From Vibrio casei (GTDB lineage: Bacteria; Pseudomonadota; Gammaproteobacteria; Enterobacterales; Vibrionaceae), in assembly GCF_002218025.2 (NCBI RefSeq), contig NZ_AP018681.1, positions 682,001-746,000 on the forward strand: a DNA stretch of 64,000 nucleotides, written 5' to 3'. Below, in pieces: positions 1-8,800 of the stretch (position 1 is its first letter; every line of letters begins with the position of its first letter). A model generated the notes under the pieces. The model did no database searches. It was not told the origin of the DNA and worked only from the letters and a program-made list of their open reading frames with translations. The position numbers and the translations under genes are program-made.

Positions 1-1
1 T

Positions 2-352
2 CAGGCCACTGCTGACTTTGAGCACTGGCGACAAACCCGCATTAATAAACATGCCAGTATCCCCGATGAACTACGCTGCTTAGCACTCAAGCTGCTTGAA
101 GAATATCCGATCAGTCACGTGACCAAAGCACTACGGATCTGCACCACCCAGCTCAATGACTGGCGCAAGCAACTTCCCGTTAAGTCGTCCGCTCCTGATT
201 TTGTTCCGTTACAGATAGAGCCTGATTTACTACCTAAATCAGACCTGAGCCTTCAGCTCACTCTTCCTAATTCAAGTCAGATCTGTATCAGCGGCCTTGT
301 CTCTCCTGACTTATTGCGAGCTCTGATACAAGAAGCAGGAGAAGTAAAATGA
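2..352 (+). CDS. tnpA: IS66 TnpA-like protein, 5' truncated by window
   Basis: The reading frame is open from base 2, so the gene begins before the window; the GTG at 119 is internal. The visible 116 residues carry a helix-turn-helix-like part (about residues 20-55, ending in TTQLNDWRKQLP), as in the small DNA-binding first ORF of IS66 elements, then a variable tail. The stop overlaps the start of the next gene (ATGA at 349-352), so the two are probably translationally coupled. Family assignment rests on position and the HTH-like pattern; the protein itself is poorly conserved. Confidence 0.7.
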   Translation, partial: QATADFEHWRQTRINKHASIPDELRCLALKLLEEYPISHVTKALRICTTQLNDWRKQLPVKSSAPDFVPLQIEPDLLPKSDLSLQLTLPNSSQICISGLVSPDLLRALIQEAGEVK

Positions 353-675
353 TCCACCTGACTGCTGAGAGTAAAATCCTGCTTGCGACTCAACCAGCCG
401 ATTTTCGCTGTGGTATTGATGGACTCGCCGCCCTGTGTCGTCATCAGCTAAAACAGTCGCCTCGTAGCGGAACCCTGTTTGTGTTTACCAACCGCCGTCA
501 AACCATGCTTAGAGCATTATGTTATGACGGCTCTGGCTTCTGGTTAATCAATAAACGCCTGAGCAAAGGCCGCTTTCAAGATTGGCCCCGTCATCACCAA
601 GATGGGGTGACCCCTGTCGCCGCGAAGCAGCTTAAAGCTCTGTTGGTGGGGCTGCCTGGCTGGCAAAAAGTATGA
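349..675 (+). CDS. tnpB: IS66 accessory protein TnpB (Orf2)
   Basis: A 108-residue protein of the IS66 Orf2 family. Diagnostic stretches are QPADFRCGIDGLAALC near the N-terminus, GTLFVFTNRRQTMLRALCYD in the middle and GFWLINKRLSKGRF after it. Its biochemical role is not known, but in studied IS66 elements it is needed for efficient transposition. It starts inside the tnpA stop (ATGA overlap). Length is close to the usual 110-120 residues and the gene looks intact. Confidence 0.85.
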   Translation: MIHLTAESKILLATQPADFRCGIDGLAALCRHQLKQSPRSGTLFVFTNRRQTMLRALCYDGSGFWLINKRLSKGRFQDWPRHHQDGVTPVAAKQLKALLVGLPGWQKV

Positions 676-790
676 CCGTACGCACACTATTCCCCCTTAA
701 GTTATCGATCCTCACGATCATGTTGACTGATCCCACAATGCTGGAATAATTGAGCGCATCAGCACTGCAAGCCAGCCGACAGGAACTTAA

Positions 791-2389
791 ATGGCGCAAG
801 ACTTTACCGATATTGACAGCGAAGAGCTGGACGGGCTTATCCAGCGAGTGCACGAGGCAAAGGAGCACGACTTAGCACTGAGTGCGGAAGATTGCCACAT
901 CTTGTTGAAGGCATTAAAGACGCTGGCTGCCTTGCAAGAGCGTCTGTCTGATAACGATATCACCCTGCATAAATTGCGTAAGTTGGTTGGCATGGTCAAG
1001 TCATCAGAAACGATGGACACTCTACTCGGCCAGAAAAATAAGAAAAACAAAAACCGCGGTCAAAAACGTCCTAAGCCTAAAAATACCCAACCCAGCACAC
1101 CACCAGTGAAACCGAAAGTCACTCAGCATAAACTGGACGATCTAAAGAAAGGCGATAGTTGCCCCGAGTGTCAAAAAGGCAAGTTATATAAATACGAGCC
1201 CGCTACGCTGTTGCGGATCACTGGGCAAAGTCCGTTCGTCCCAGAGCAACACGTTATGGAGCGGCTACGTTGCAATGCCTGTGGTCAGTACTTCACTGCC
1301 AAGTTACCTAATGACGTGATAAATGATGGAGAGCCAAGCCAGAAGTATGGTTACAGTGCCCGCAGCCTGATGGCTCTTCACAAGTTTTTTGCAGGTGCAC
1401 CCTACTATCGTCAGGAGAGTACGCAAGCGCTGATGGGGATTAAACTGACCGCCTCAACCATCTTTGACCAAGTCGAGTTAGTCGCCAATAGCTTGCAACC
1501 CATTTATAACTTGTTAAGAGTGTTTGCCGCAAACGCAGAGCACTATTATTTAGATGACACGACCAACCGAATTTTAGACAAAGTCCCGATAGAAAAGCCG
1601 CAGAGAAATGGAACAAAAACCCGAGAGCGCAGTGGTGTTTACAGCTCCGGTTTAGTCGCGGGCTTAAAAGAGGGTCGTACTGTCGTGTTGTATCAGACCA
1701 ATATCGGTCATGCCGGCGAGTTCATCGACGAGATTTTACATGACCGTGGCCGGACACTCGCGCCCCCGATATTGATGAGTGATGCCTTATCCAGCAACCG
1801 CCCATCGCTTGATTACGTGGTCGAACACAGTCTGTGCAACAGTCACGGACGACGGCAGTTTGCCGAAGTCCTTAATCAGTTTCCAGATGAAGTGGAGCAA
1901 GTACTACAGTGGTATGGTGAAATCTGGCGACACGATGATGAAGCCAGGGAGCTAGGACTTAACGCGGGGCAACGGTTAGCTTGGCATAAAAAGCTATCAC
2001 TTCCGGTAATGGAGCAGATCCGAAACTGGGGTCAGGCCGAGCTGAACAGGGGAAGTACAGAAGAAAACAGCGGGCTTGGTAAAGCAATTAATTATTTTAC
2101 TAAGCATTATGAGGGGCTGACCGCCTTCTGCCGTCTCGAGGGAGCACAGCTGGATAATAACCGAGCGGAGCAAGCACTCAAGCTAGTTGCTCGCAACCGA
2201 AAAAATGCCCTGTTCCATAAAACACAGGCTGGTGCGAGCATTGCGGATGTGATCATGGCGATGATAGCGACATCAGCCGAAGCGGGTATAAATGTGCTGG
2301 ATTACTTTAATACGATACAGCGAATGGAAAGTGAAGTTAAGGCTAATCCACAACAGTTCTTGCCCTGGAATTATCAGTCCAATATCTAA
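791..2389 (+). CDS. tnpC: IS66 transposase TnpC
   Basis: A 532-residue transposase of the IS66 type. The N-terminal 85 residues are probably helical, followed by a basic linker (about 75-110), a zinc ribbon with CPEC and CNAC pairs (about 124-165), and the DDE catalytic domain, with candidate acidic residues in YYLDDTTNR, LMSDALSSN and the C-terminal LDNNRAEQALK stretch. The start at 791 follows AGGAAC. A 115-base gap separates it from tnpB, longer than usual, with no recognisable gene in it. The frame is intact, so the element may still be active. Confidence 0.88.
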   Translation: MAQDFTDIDSEELDGLIQRVHEAKEHDLALSAEDCHILLKALKTLAALQERLSDNDITLHKLRKLVGMVKSSETMDTLLGQKNKKNKNRGQKRPKPKNTQPSTPPVKPKVTQHKLDDLKKGDSCPECQKGKLYKYEPATLLRITGQSPFVPEQHVMERLRCNACGQYFTAKLPNDVINDGEPSQKYGYSARSLMALHKFFAGAPYYRQESTQALMGIKLTASTIFDQVELVANSLQPIYNLLRVFAANAEHYYLDDTTNRILDKVPIEKPQRNGTKTRERSGVYSSGLVAGLKEGRTVVLYQTNIGHAGEFIDEILHDRGRTLAPPILMSDALSSNRPSLDYVVEHSLCNSHGRRQFAEVLNQFPDEVEQVLQWYGEIWRHDDEARELGLNAGQRLAWHKKLSLPVMEQIRNWGQAELNRGSTEENSGLGKAINYFTKHYEGLTAFCRLEGAQLDNNRAEQALKLVARNRKNALFHKTQAGASIADVIMAMIATSAEAGINVLDYFNTIQRMESEVKANPQQFLPWNYQSNI

Positions 2390-2397
2390 TCAAAACA

Positions 2398-2420
2398 GGC
2401 TCTGGCTTTCGGCCAGAGCC
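2398..2420 (+). terminator. Hairpin after IS66 transposase
   Basis: A 9-bp perfect stem (GGCTCTGGC with GCCAGAGCC) around a 5-base loop begins 8 bases after the tnpC stop. There is no good T-run, only GCTTCTT, so it may act as a weak terminator or protect the 3' end of the transposase message. Confidence 0.5.
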
Positions 2421-2425
2421 GCTTC

Positions 2426-2962
2426 TTAATACCTATGTACACTATCTTCTCGTAAGCTCACGAAAGAACGAAGAAACGATTGATGTGGCTGGTCGAACAA
2501 GAGGACAGTAATATCAATGAAATCATTAAAAATCTCATTGATACGCGCTTTGAGCAATTGAAATAACATAAATGTTGGTTGTAATACTAAAAACAGTAAC
2601 TCATATACGTGTAATTTATATATGACTCATAGAGATGGTTTCATTTTCCTCAGCTGGAGATAGAGCTTGTACTCTTCTCATAAACCGCTCTTTCTTGACC
2701 TGGCATTGCTGGGATATCTATTCAGATAACGTTATTTAATCAGATATCCCAATAACCCGGCTAGCTGCGCCCTTTTTAGTTAAAGTTTAATCGACTAAGA
2801 TTTTCGTCCTAACCGTTAAAGTGTTAAAATGATCACAACATTGCTGACGTGGCTTCAGGTGGTCGTTAAATACTTCCAGTACCCCTCTGTCTGATTTCTC
2901 TTTTGGTACCCCACCTGATACCCCACCAGCCTAACCATAAAAATAAAAGGTAAATTTTTCAT
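2426..2962. other. Gene-poor junction between IS66 and ylqF
   Basis: No full gene is visible. A short open frame at about 2461-2565 (ending WLVEQEDSNINEIIKNLI then a short tail) is cut by a stop just upstream and may be a C-terminal remnant. At 2880-2927 the motif TACCCC occurs three times, twice as TACCCCACC (2907 and 2919). Repeated elements of this kind are often seen next to integrase genes or attachment sites of integrative elements; here no integrase gene follows. The stretch looks like a scar of past insertion. Confidence 0.4.
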
Positions 2963-3907
2963 ATGGTTGCAAGTAAAATCCAATGGTTTCCGGGGCATAT
3001 GCACAAAGCTCGTAAAGAGATAGAAGAAGTGATCCCCAAAATTGATGTCATCATTGAAGTTCTTGATGCTCGGATACCTTTTTCAAGTGAAAACCCTCTC
3101 ATTTCACAGCTGCGTGGTGATAAACCTTGTATTAAAGTACTTAACAAACGTGATTTATCTGATCCTGAATTGACTCAATTATGGATTGATCATTTTGAAA
3201 AAGAAAAAGGCGTAAAAGCCATGGCAATTACTACTGAAAACCCACAAGAAGTTTTCAAAATCATGGAATTATGCCGCAAGCTTGCACCACACCGCTCTGA
3301 TATTGGTAAAGATATACGCACTATGATCATGGGGATTCCTAATGTAGGAAAATCAACCATAATCAATACTCTTGCAGGAAGAATGATTGCTCAAACTGGT
3401 AACCAACCTGCGGTAACTCGCCGCCAACAACGTATTAACTTACAAAATGGTATCGTCCTTTCTGATACTCCTGGAATTTTATGGCCAAAAGTTGAAAACC
3501 CACATTCTGGTTTCCGCTTAGCAGCAACAGGCGCAGTAAAAGATACCGCCATGGAATACGATGAAGTAGCATTTTATACTGTAGAATACTTAGCCGCACA
3601 TTATCCACAGCTACTACAAGCGCGTTACAACATTGAAGAATTACCACAAAGCGATGTTGAGTGGATGGAAGAGATTGGACGTAAGCGTGGCGCGCTTCGT
3701 GCTGGTGGACGTATCGATTTGCACAAAGCATCTGAAATTCTATTACATGAACTGCGTAGTGGTACTTTAGGGAACGTTACCTTAGAGCTTCCAGAAATGA
3801 TCACCCAAGAATTGATCGAAGTAGAAATTGAAGCTGAGCGTAAAAAAGAAGCGCAAATTAAAAAGAAGGAAGAACGTCGCAAACGTTATCTACGCAATAA
3901 ACGTTAA
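2963..3907 (+). CDS. ylqF: Ribosome biogenesis GTPase YlqF/RbgA
   Basis: A 314-residue circularly permuted GTPase. The G4 motif NKRD (61-64) comes before the Walker A G1 motif GIPNVGKS (124-131) and G3 DTPG (168-171), the order typical of the YlqF/YawG family. The family acts late in 50S subunit assembly in the cytoplasm. The C-terminus is strongly basic (KKEERRKRYLRNKR), consistent with rRNA binding. ATG at 2963 is preceded by AAAGGT. It is alone, and its promoter must lie in the disturbed junction upstream. Confidence 0.93.
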   Translation: MVASKIQWFPGHMHKARKEIEEVIPKIDVIIEVLDARIPFSSENPLISQLRGDKPCIKVLNKRDLSDPELTQLWIDHFEKEKGVKAMAITTENPQEVFKIMELCRKLAPHRSDIGKDIRTMIMGIPNVGKSTIINTLAGRMIAQTGNQPAVTRRQQRINLQNGIVLSDTPGILWPKVENPHSGFRLAATGAVKDTAMEYDEVAFYTVEYLAAHYPQLLQARYNIEELPQSDVEWMEEIGRKRGALRAGGRIDLHKASEILLHELRSGTLGNVTLELPEMITQELIEVEIEAERKKEAQIKKKEERRKRYLRNKR

Positions 3908-4100
3908 TAGGCGTTATTTATAAAAATTGTTTTAATCTTTTAGCTCGTTTTTATTGATTGGTGGTAGCTTTTCCTAGCGCTTTTTTCTTTGTATAAATGA
4001 TGGGCTCGGCAATAGATTTCCATCATTGCCGTAACCATTTTTATTTCAGTATGTAGCGAACCTAGTAAAATTGCACGTTGCATATTAAATTGCCAAAACG

Positions 4101-5102
4101 TTATTTATTTTTAGCGATAGAAAGTAATATATCTTCTAGTTGCTGCCATGGCATTAGCTGACTATCAATTACTTCAACTCGTGATTCATACCCTTCTAAT
4201 GTCATTTGATTAACCGATACAACACCATTTGAAACGTTAAAGGCGTAGCAACCTTGATCGGTATTGACCACGGCTTTGACACGCTCAGCCGTTAAAGCAG
4301 ATAACATCGAAAACAGTTGGTCAAAATTGAAGGTGTATTCAGCTCCAAATAACCAACCACAACTGTAATAACCTTGCCCTTTATTTTCTTTACGAATAAA
4401 TTTCTCACCAGGCTTTAAAGCAAATTGTGGTTCAAAATCGGCATGATGATGGGAATGACTATGGCTCGGCTCATCTGTATTAGAATGGACTCTATCAATA
4501 TCTAACATTGACAAGTCAAGCTCACCTTGAATCGACGTGATTAAATGAAGTTGATCAGCCTTGGCGGCATGCTTCTGTTTAAAAGATTCAAACCAAATAG
4601 ACAATTGAACAAGGTCGATTTCTTCTACTTGATCAACTTTGTTCGCCATTATAATTTGTGCAGAATCAAGCTGATCATTAAAGTTCTTATTCTCGCTATA
4701 TTTATCGATCGATAAGTGTCGAGGATCGACTAAAGCAACGGTAGCTTTTAAATCAACATAAGGTAAAAATTGCTCAGACAACAACTTGGCAATCACCTCT
4801 TTCGGGTGCCCAAGGCCTGTAGGCTCAATTAATAAGCGATCGGGGTTAGTACGGAGTAAGGCATTAATGCCGACAGACATTGGAACTCCCGCGGTACAAC
4901 ACATGCACCCACCTGGTATTTCTTTAATCATTGCGCCATGCTCTACCATTAGTGCACCGTCAATACCAATTTCACCAAATTCATTAACCAAAACGGCCCA
5001 ATTTTCATTCTTTGGCTTATTTTTCAGTAAATGCAAAATGGTTGTGGTTTTACCTGCGCCTAAAAAGCCAGTAATAATATTTGTTGCGACTCGCTGTACC
5101 AT
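4101..5102 (-). CDS. CobW/YjiA-family metal-chaperone GTPase
   Basis: A 333-residue G3E-family GTPase. It has Walker A GFLGAGKTT (12-20), the metal-binding CxCC motif in GGCMCC (64-69), NKVD (154-157) and a histidine cluster SHSHSHHH (about 213-220) before the CobW C-terminal domain. Members of the COG0523 group move zinc or other metals to client proteins. The start follows AAGGAG. No cobalamin genes are near, so a zinc or general metal role is more likely than cobalt insertion. I did not find a clear Zur box upstream. Confidence 0.88.
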   Translation of the reverse strand: MVQRVATNIITGFLGAGKTTTILHLLKNKPKNENWAVLVNEFGEIGIDGALMVEHGAMIKEIPGGCMCCTAGVPMSVGINALLRTNPDRLLIEPTGLGHPKEVIAKLLSEQFLPYVDLKATVALVDPRHLSIDKYSENKNFNDQLDSAQIIMANKVDQVEEIDLVQLSIWFESFKQKHAAKADQLHLITSIQGELDLSMLDIDRVHSNTDEPSHSHSHHHADFEPQFALKPGEKFIRKENKGQGYYSCGWLFGAEYTFNFDQLFSMLSALTAERVKAVVNTDQGCYAFNVSNGVVSVNQMTLEGYESRVEVIDSQLMPWQQLEDILLSIAKNK

Positions 5103-5704
5103 AAATACTCCTTAGCAGAGCTAGCAGTATATACGCAAATGATTCAATTTTGAGAAGAATTCTACTTAGGATTAATCATCACTAGCTGTATAAAACGTTG
5201 AAAAAATCAATCTCCTAGATAAAAGCAAAAAGCGCACCAATTGAAGTGCGCTTTTCTCCTCGTAACTCAATCGTGAGTATGCGAATCAATTGGATGATTT
5301 AACCCATTGATCATTATCGAGGTTTTCATATTTTTAAAACGTTACTTTCCAAATTGTAATACAGCACTTTAAAAAACACGTAATGCGGGATTCGGTGCAT
5401 TACGCCAGCAGAAAATTTTTTCCTCCATGTGAAATTTGAATTCTTCTGCTTGCATAAAGCATGGCACAAAAGACAGAGAACTCAAGAAAAGCCCTCAAAA
5501 TTATTCTGTCTTCGCCTAATATTTAAAATTTATTTTATAATTGATAGTCTGAGTGGAATCTATACTGATCTAAGTAAAATAACTTTTCGTAACAATTTGA
5601 TGTAATAATATTTATGCTTCGTATAATAAGACATTACTATCATTCGAATCGAATATTATTCGATTCTCTTGTTTTCACTATAACTGCAGGATAATCAGTA
5701 TTTA
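5103..5704. other. Long intergenic region, cobW-clcA divergent
   Basis: A 602-base space with no protein-coding candidate. It holds a strong hairpin at 5227-5255, an 8-bp perfect stem at 5379-5404 (CGTAATGC with GCATTACG, 10-base loop) and the promoters of the two divergent flanking genes. Since no gene leads into the 5227-5255 hairpin, an RNA gene is plausible (separate entry). The AT-rich part 5520-5700 probably holds the clcA promoter. Confidence 0.6.
5227..5325 (-). ncRNA. Candidate small RNA ending in intrinsic terminator
   Basis: On the minus strand the sequence ends in an intrinsic-terminator shape: stem AGCGCAC/GTGCGCT then a T-rich tail (5255 to 5227). No open reading frame leads into it. 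Upstream (minus sense, 5320-5256) CCTCG and CGAGG segments could close a structured body. The 5' end is a guess. It does not resemble Spot 42, RyhB, Qrr or 6S RNA as I know them. It could instead be an isolated bidirectional terminator. Confidence 0.25.
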
Positions 5705-7240
5705 ATGGCCAACTCTAAATCGTTTAGGCAATCTCTTTCTGAATACAAATCTAAAAAGTTTGTCGGTGTAATTTTATCGAGAGATAAAACACCCATGTCG
5801 ATTTTATTGCTTTCTGCTGTCGTAGGGTTAATTGCTGGTTTAATTGGTACCTTTTTTGAAATGGGTGTGCATTGGGTAACCAATACACGTACCGACTGGC
5901 TGAAACAAGAATTAAACTCCCTACTTCCTCTTTGGCTAGCTGCGATTATTGTCAGTGCCACGCTCGCTTTTGTTGGCTATTACTTGGTTAATCGGTTCGC
6001 CCCCGAAGCCGCTGGATCTGGTATTCCCGAAATTGAAGGGGCAATGGATGATATTCGTCCTGTTCGCTGGTGGCGAGTGATTCCCGTAAAATTCTTTGGT
6101 GGTTTAGGCTCTTTAGGCTCAGGCATGGTATTAGGCCGAGAGGGGCCCACCGTCCAAATGGGAGGAAATGTCGGTCGGATGGTCTCTGATATTTTTCAAT
6201 TAAAGGATCCCGACGGTCGCCATTCATTATTAGCAAGTGGTGCTGCAGGTGGCCTAGCTGCCGCCTTTAATGCCCCACTTGCTGGCATTATGTTTGTTGT
6301 GGAAGAAATGCGTCCACATTTTCGCTATAACCTCCTTTCAATCAAAGCTGTCATTATCTCATCCGTAGTATCGACCATTGTATTTCGTTCTATACGGGGA
6401 CAAGATGCGGTTATTACCATGCCTCAATACCTGCCTCCAGATTTAGATACCCTATGGTTATTTTTAGTTCTAGGGCTTATTTTTGGCGTATTTGGTGTAA
6501 TGTTTAATCGTATGGTGACTTGGTCGCAAGATATGTTTGTATTAATTCATCGTAATGATCGAAAACGTTATTTGATCACAGGAACGACCATTGGTGGCAT
6601 CTTTGGCTTACTACTTTTATATCTTCCAGAATTAACGGGAGGGGGCATTGAACTGATACCCAGTGCCACTAATGGAGATTACAGTGTTAACTTGCTTTTC
6701 ATCTTGTTTCTAGCAAGAGTGGCAACAACTTTGCTTTGCTTTGGTTCTGGTGCACCAGGAGGTATCTTTGCCCCTATGCTTGCTTTAGGTACTTTGTTTG
6801 GAACCTTTTATGGACAAATGGCGTTAAATATTGATCCTTCATTAAATATTGAGCCGGGTATGTTTGCAATTGCCGGTATGGGAGCACTCTTTGCTGCTAC
6901 AGTAAGAGCGCCAATTACTGGTATTTTACTTGTTATCGAAATGACAAATAATTATCACCTGATATTACCGTTAATCATAACCACACTCGGCGCCACCATT
7001 ATGGCTCAGTTATTAGGCGGCCAACCTATCTATACTCAACTGCTGCACCGCACATTGAAAAAGGATAAGCTTCAACAACGAGATTTACCAACGGGTAGCA
7101 CAGAAAAAGCTAAAAATGAGGATACTGAACAAGCACAAGAAACTGCAGATCAAGAACTCACCGAAACCAAGAATATAAACAGTAATACTGATGATCTATC
7201 AATCGGCTCCTTTAAAAAACCGACAAACCCAGACACTTAG
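5705..7240 (+). CDS. clcA: ClC-type H+/Cl- exchanger ClcA
   Basis: A 511-residue multi-pass inner-membrane protein of the ClC family. The three selectivity-filter signatures are present: GSGIP (104-108), GREGP (144-148, with the gating glutamate) and GSGAPGGIFAP (around 345). The gating glutamate favours an exchanger rather than a passive channel. Bacterial ClcA supports extreme acid resistance by electrical shunting. The last 60 residues are hydrophilic and rich in Gln, Glu, Thr and Asn, a longer cytosolic tail than in E. coli ClcA. ATG at 5705 is preceded by GCAGGATAATC. Confidence 0.93.
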   Translation: MANSKSFRQSLSEYKSKKFVGVILSRDKTPMSILLLSAVVGLIAGLIGTFFEMGVHWVTNTRTDWLKQELNSLLPLWLAAIIVSATLAFVGYYLVNRFAPEAAGSGIPEIEGAMDDIRPVRWWRVIPVKFFGGLGSLGSGMVLGREGPTVQMGGNVGRMVSDIFQLKDPDGRHSLLASGAAGGLAAAFNAPLAGIMFVVEEMRPHFRYNLLSIKAVIISSVVSTIVFRSIRGQDAVITMPQYLPPDLDTLWLFLVLGLIFGVFGVMFNRMVTWSQDMFVLIHRNDRKRYLITGTTIGGIFGLLLLYLPELTGGGIELIPSATNGDYSVNLLFILFLARVATTLLCFGSGAPGGIFAPMLALGTLFGTFYGQMALNIDPSLNIEPGMFAIAGMGALFAATVRAPITGILLVIEMTNNYHLILPLIITTLGATIMAQLLGGQPIYTQLLHRTLKKDKLQQRDLPTGSTEKAKNEDTEQAQETADQELTETKNINSNTDDLSIGSFKKPTNPDT

Positions 7241-7262
7241 ATGCACATATTGATATTTAAAT

Positions 7263-7300
7263 AAAAAAGCAACGATATTAAAATAAACCGTTGCTTTTTT
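7263..7300. terminator. Bidirectional terminator, clcA / acyltransferase
   Basis: AAAAAAGCAACG and CGTTGCTTTTTT form a stem between two convergent genes, with T-runs on both strands. It should serve clcA on plus and the acyltransferase on minus. Confidence 0.85.
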
Positions 7301-7342
7301 AGCTCTAAATTATTTTTTAATTGATAGAATAAAAATAAATAA

Positions 7343-8464
7343 TTAATTTAAATCTAAGGTCGTTTTTTTAGCCACAGGGTTAGCGTACATTTCCACTAAT
7401 TTCTGCTGAGCTCCTGCTGGCAATAGCTTTAACTTTCTTGCAAAATTTGCTTCGACTTCCGCCGTAATTGAATCACTTTCTTTACCCGCAGCCAACAAAT
7501 TTACCGGATACAAACGGTACAAAGCATGAATCTGGCGATCAAGCTCAAGTGCCATGTCCTCTGGTGTTTCAAAATCGTCTGTAATCACATCTCCAAAGCT
7601 CACGTGCACACGACCTTTATCACCAATAATCCCTTTCACGATGCTTTGAATATCTTCAAATTCTGTTTTTTTATAATGGCCATTAACTTCAATTTCATAA
7701 AGCTCTGTCGCTTTAGCGATGTCACATGGATCATTTTCATAAGAAATTGAAACTGGAACAATTTTTAAAGATTTCATGTACTCACCAAAAGGAATTTTTT
7801 GACGACGTCCTTCTACGTGAAACATTTTTAAAATAGCGGGTTCAGTCAAATCATTACCATCTTTAGCTCGACCTTCTCTTTGCGCTATCCAAATTGAATT
7901 ATTGGTTTCAAGAGAGTGTTTTATATAAGAAGATAGTAAACCTATCGCTTTCATCATCTCTCTAGGGGCCTTTATCGAACGCTTAACAATGAAACTTTTA
8001 TTTAGTTTCATCATTTCAGTAGCACAAGGCATTTTCAGGAGATTATCCCCAATAGCAATACGAACCGTTCTATGCCCGTGATTGTATAAGCCCCAGTTAA
8101 CCAAGGCAGGATCCATCGCAATATCTCGATGGTTTGAAACAAACAAATAAGATTGCTCAGGGTCAAGCTTATCTAAACCTGAATACGTCACACCATTCGT
8201 TGTCTTTGCTAATGTTGAGCCCATATATAACTCAACTTCTCTTTGTATGTCTTCAACGGTTTTTAGTTTTGACCACTTAAATTTTAAGTAGATTTTAATC
8301 GCCGGAGACACCAACTTTTTAAACCAAGTTGGTTTATGAGAAAAACGATATTTGATGATGGCATTGATAAATTCTTCATCGTTAATTAAACGTTCAAGTG
8401 CCTCTGGGATCTCATCATCGTTGTATGGACGAATTTCTTTGTAAGGATCGTTATCTATACTCAT
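7343..8464 (-). CDS. PlsC-like glycerophosphate acyltransferase
   Basis: A 373-residue protein of the lysophospholipid acyltransferase superfamily. The catalytic region reads SNHRDIAMDPALVNW, followed by a glycine-basic motif in IAQREGRAKDG that takes the place of FPEGTRS. Histidine and aspartate are separated by five residues rather than the four of the canonical HX4D box, which marks a divergent subfamily. No membrane-spanning segment is obvious. It is probably involved in phospholipid or related lipid acylation at the inner face of the membrane; the substrate is not known. It is monocistronic. Confidence 0.75.
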   Translation of the reverse strand: MSIDNDPYKEIRPYNDDEIPEALERLINDEEFINAIIKYRFSHKPTWFKKLVSPAIKIYLKFKWSKLKTVEDIQREVELYMGSTLAKTTNGVTYSGLDKLDPEQSYLFVSNHRDIAMDPALVNWGLYNHGHRTVRIAIGDNLLKMPCATEMMKLNKSFIVKRSIKAPREMMKAIGLLSSYIKHSLETNNSIWIAQREGRAKDGNDLTEPAILKMFHVEGRRQKIPFGEYMKSLKIVPVSISYENDPCDIAKATELYEIEVNGHYKKTEFEDIQSIVKGIIGDKGRVHVSFGDVITDDFETPEDMALELDRQIHALYRLYPVNLLAAGKESDSITAEVEANFARKLKLLPAGAQQKLVEMYANPVAKKTTLDLN

Positions 8465-8800
8465 TGATTTACTGCAGTTATGAATAAACAGGTTATTTTA
8501 CGTTGCACCGACTTTAATAGACAGCAGTTATTCAACGTAAAGCTAAAAATCAGGGCGTAAAGTACATTAATTCACAAGAATAGTGAACATACATAGGTTG
8601 AATTTTTGTCCTCAAACAAACGGATACTAGAAATCAAACCTAAGTTTTGTTTAAAGATTGGCATCAAAGACAGAAAGCGTTAGTCTTAGCGCCCAATATA
8701 GCCATCACGCGGTTAGCATATTCTTAATATACTAATACCTCTAAATATATTGATGCCTCTAAGGTATCTTCGCCATCCAACAATGTAAATTTTTGATGAA
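8465..8800. other. Divergent promoter region
   Basis: A 336-base AT-rich space between the minus-strand acyltransferase and the plus-strand cupin protein. I see nothing beyond the expected divergent promoters: no strong hairpin, no recognised operator, no small open frame with a ribosome binding site. Confidence 0.5.

Larger units (their letters stand above)
1..2425 (+). mobile_element. IS66-family insertion sequence, 3' part
   Basis: Three consecutive plus-strand genes match the TnpA-TnpB-TnpC order of the IS66 family. The left end lies outside the window. The right terminal inverted repeat could not be placed: no GCTTAC-type end is visible just after the transposase gene, so the right boundary is approximate and set after the hairpin that follows tnpC. 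Base composition is visibly richer in G and C than the neighbouring chromosome, which fits recent arrival. Confidence 0.8.
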
